From positions 1 through 13,345 of the forward strand of contig JAKEGR010000087.1 in assembly GCA_022615465.1 (NCBI GenBank): a DNA stretch of 13,345 nt, in the 5' to 3' direction. The notes under the pieces are model-generated. The model had not been told where the DNA came from. It saw only the letters and a program-made list of their open reading frames with translations, and ran no database searches. Positions within the stretch are counted from its first letter, which is position 1; each line of letters starts with the position of its first letter. The stretch is from Planctomycetota bacterium. GTDB lineage: Bacteria; Planctomycetota; Planctomycetia; Pirellulales; Lacipirellulaceae. Both the position numbers and the translations under genes were made by a program. Shown here piece after piece: positions 12,665 through 13,345 of this stretch.

Positions 12665-13345
12665 ATGTACGCAAACCTCATGGGGGCCACTGGCTCGGCC
12701 AGTGCTGCTCGACAAGTCCAATCACGCTGGCACGGCCAGTGGCACACACGGGTTCTCCTGACGGCGTTCGCGCTGGCGCTGGTGGGCGGCGCCGCCGAGG
12801 CCTTGGCCCAGGATTATCAACAACCCGATTCGGTCGTCTACAAGATCAGCGGTCTCAGCGAAAAGCTGGAGTTGACGACCAACACCAGCCGGATCCTCAC
12901 GCTGGACAAGAACGTCCCGCGTGTGCAGGTCAATAATCCGGAACTGCTGGCGGTGACGCCCCTGTCGGCCACGCAAGTCCAGATCTCCGCCAAGAAGGCC
13001 GGCGTCACCCAGGTCAATCTGTGGGACGAAGATGGCAACATCCACACGGTCGACGTCATGATTTACGGCGATGCCCGCGAGTTGGAAGTCGCCCTGCAGA
13101 CGCAATTCCCGCATTCCTCGATCAAGGTGTACCGCTATAGCGAAAGCCTGGTCCTCAAGGGTTTTGTGGATCGGCCAGACTATGTCAGCCACATCATGCG
13201 GCTGGCCGAAGACTATGCGCCGAAGGTGATCAACAACATCAACGTCGGCGGCGTGCAGCAGATTCTTCTCAAAGTGAAAGTGATGGAGATTTCCCGGACG
13301 AAGCTCCGTACGCTTGGCTTTGATTGGGCCTATATCTCGGGCGAC
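12665..13345 (+). CDS. cpaC: CpaC/RcpA family pilus assembly secretin (3' end beyond window)
   Basis: The first 227 residues are visible and the frame is open at the edge. A long polar N-region (1-29) precedes a signal peptide core (about 30-48, LLTAFALALVGGAAEALAQ). A pilus/BON-type N-terminal domain follows (about 58-135: SRILTLDKNVPRVQVNNPEL, then ATQVQISAKKAGVTQVNLWD). A second domain at about 137-190 (ELEVALQTQFPHSSIKVYR, LVLKGFVDRPD) is BON-like. The secretin core begins at about 196 with GGVQQILLKVKVMEISRTKL and GFDW. This order is diagnostic of the outer-membrane channel of Tad pili. Ribosome binding site AAGGAAG lies at 12651-12657. A GGCGCC-CTGT-GGCGCC hairpin (12627-12642) sits in the 123-base gap after cpaB. 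The N-region is longer than normal, and M6 (12680) is an alternative start. Confidence 0.95.
   Translation, partial: MYANLMGATGSASAARQVQSRWHGQWHTRVLLTAFALALVGGAAEALAQDYQQPDSVVYKISGLSEKLELTTNTSRILTLDKNVPRVQVNNPELLAVTPLSATQVQISAKKAGVTQVNLWDEDGNIHTVDVMIYGDARELEVALQTQFPHSSIKVYRYSESLVLKGFVDRPDYVSHIMRLAEDYAPKVINNINVGGVQQILLKVKVMEISRTKLRTLGFDWAYISGD

Overview
The window looks like a chromosomal segment of a planctomycete, probably from the Pirellulales side of the phylum. Three things suggest this. The first is a DUF1559-type prepilin with the long N-terminal signature typical of that phylum. The second is a DUF362 protein encoded next to a terpenoid-cyclase-like toroid protein. The third is a set of short palindromic intergenic repeats of the kinds that litter planctomycete genomes. 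The DNA is fairly GC-rich. There are no rRNA or tRNA genes, CRISPR arrays, transposase genes or phage genes.

Left half (1-5771, all minus strand): a tightly packed operon for a type II secretion / type IV pilus-like machine. In transcription order it holds three consecutive GspF/PilC-family inner-membrane platform genes (5771-4734, 4687-3446, 3229-2141), a GspI/PilV-like prepilin, a GspJ/PilW-like prepilin, a PilX-like minor pilin, and a DUF1559 prepilin that runs off the window. ATGA overlaps and gaps of 5-6 bases link the last five genes. No assembly ATPase, secretin or peptidase for this machine is in view. A dense mosaic of palindromic repeats lies between the second and third gspF-like genes, and one palindromic repeat sits in frame inside the GspJ-like coding sequence.

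Middle (5772-9105, minus strand): an ECF sigma factor overlapping a small single-pass membrane protein that is probably its regulator, and upstream of these a translationally coupled pair, a toroid-fold protein followed by a Tat-exported DUF362 protein.

Right half (9106-13345, plus strand): the start of a Tad/Flp pilus locus. A c-di-GMP-I (GEMM) riboswitch at about 9619-9730 leads, through roughly 230 bases of structured leader, to the Flp major pilin gene, which is followed by a strong intrinsic terminator. Then come a 36-residue membrane micro-ORF, an A24 prepilin peptidase, CpaB, and the first 227 residues of the CpaC/RcpA secretin. The central reading is that cyclic di-GMP directly controls pilin mRNA at the head of the Tad locus. 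This riboswitch, its leader and the pilin terminator are the most notable non-coding content of the window.
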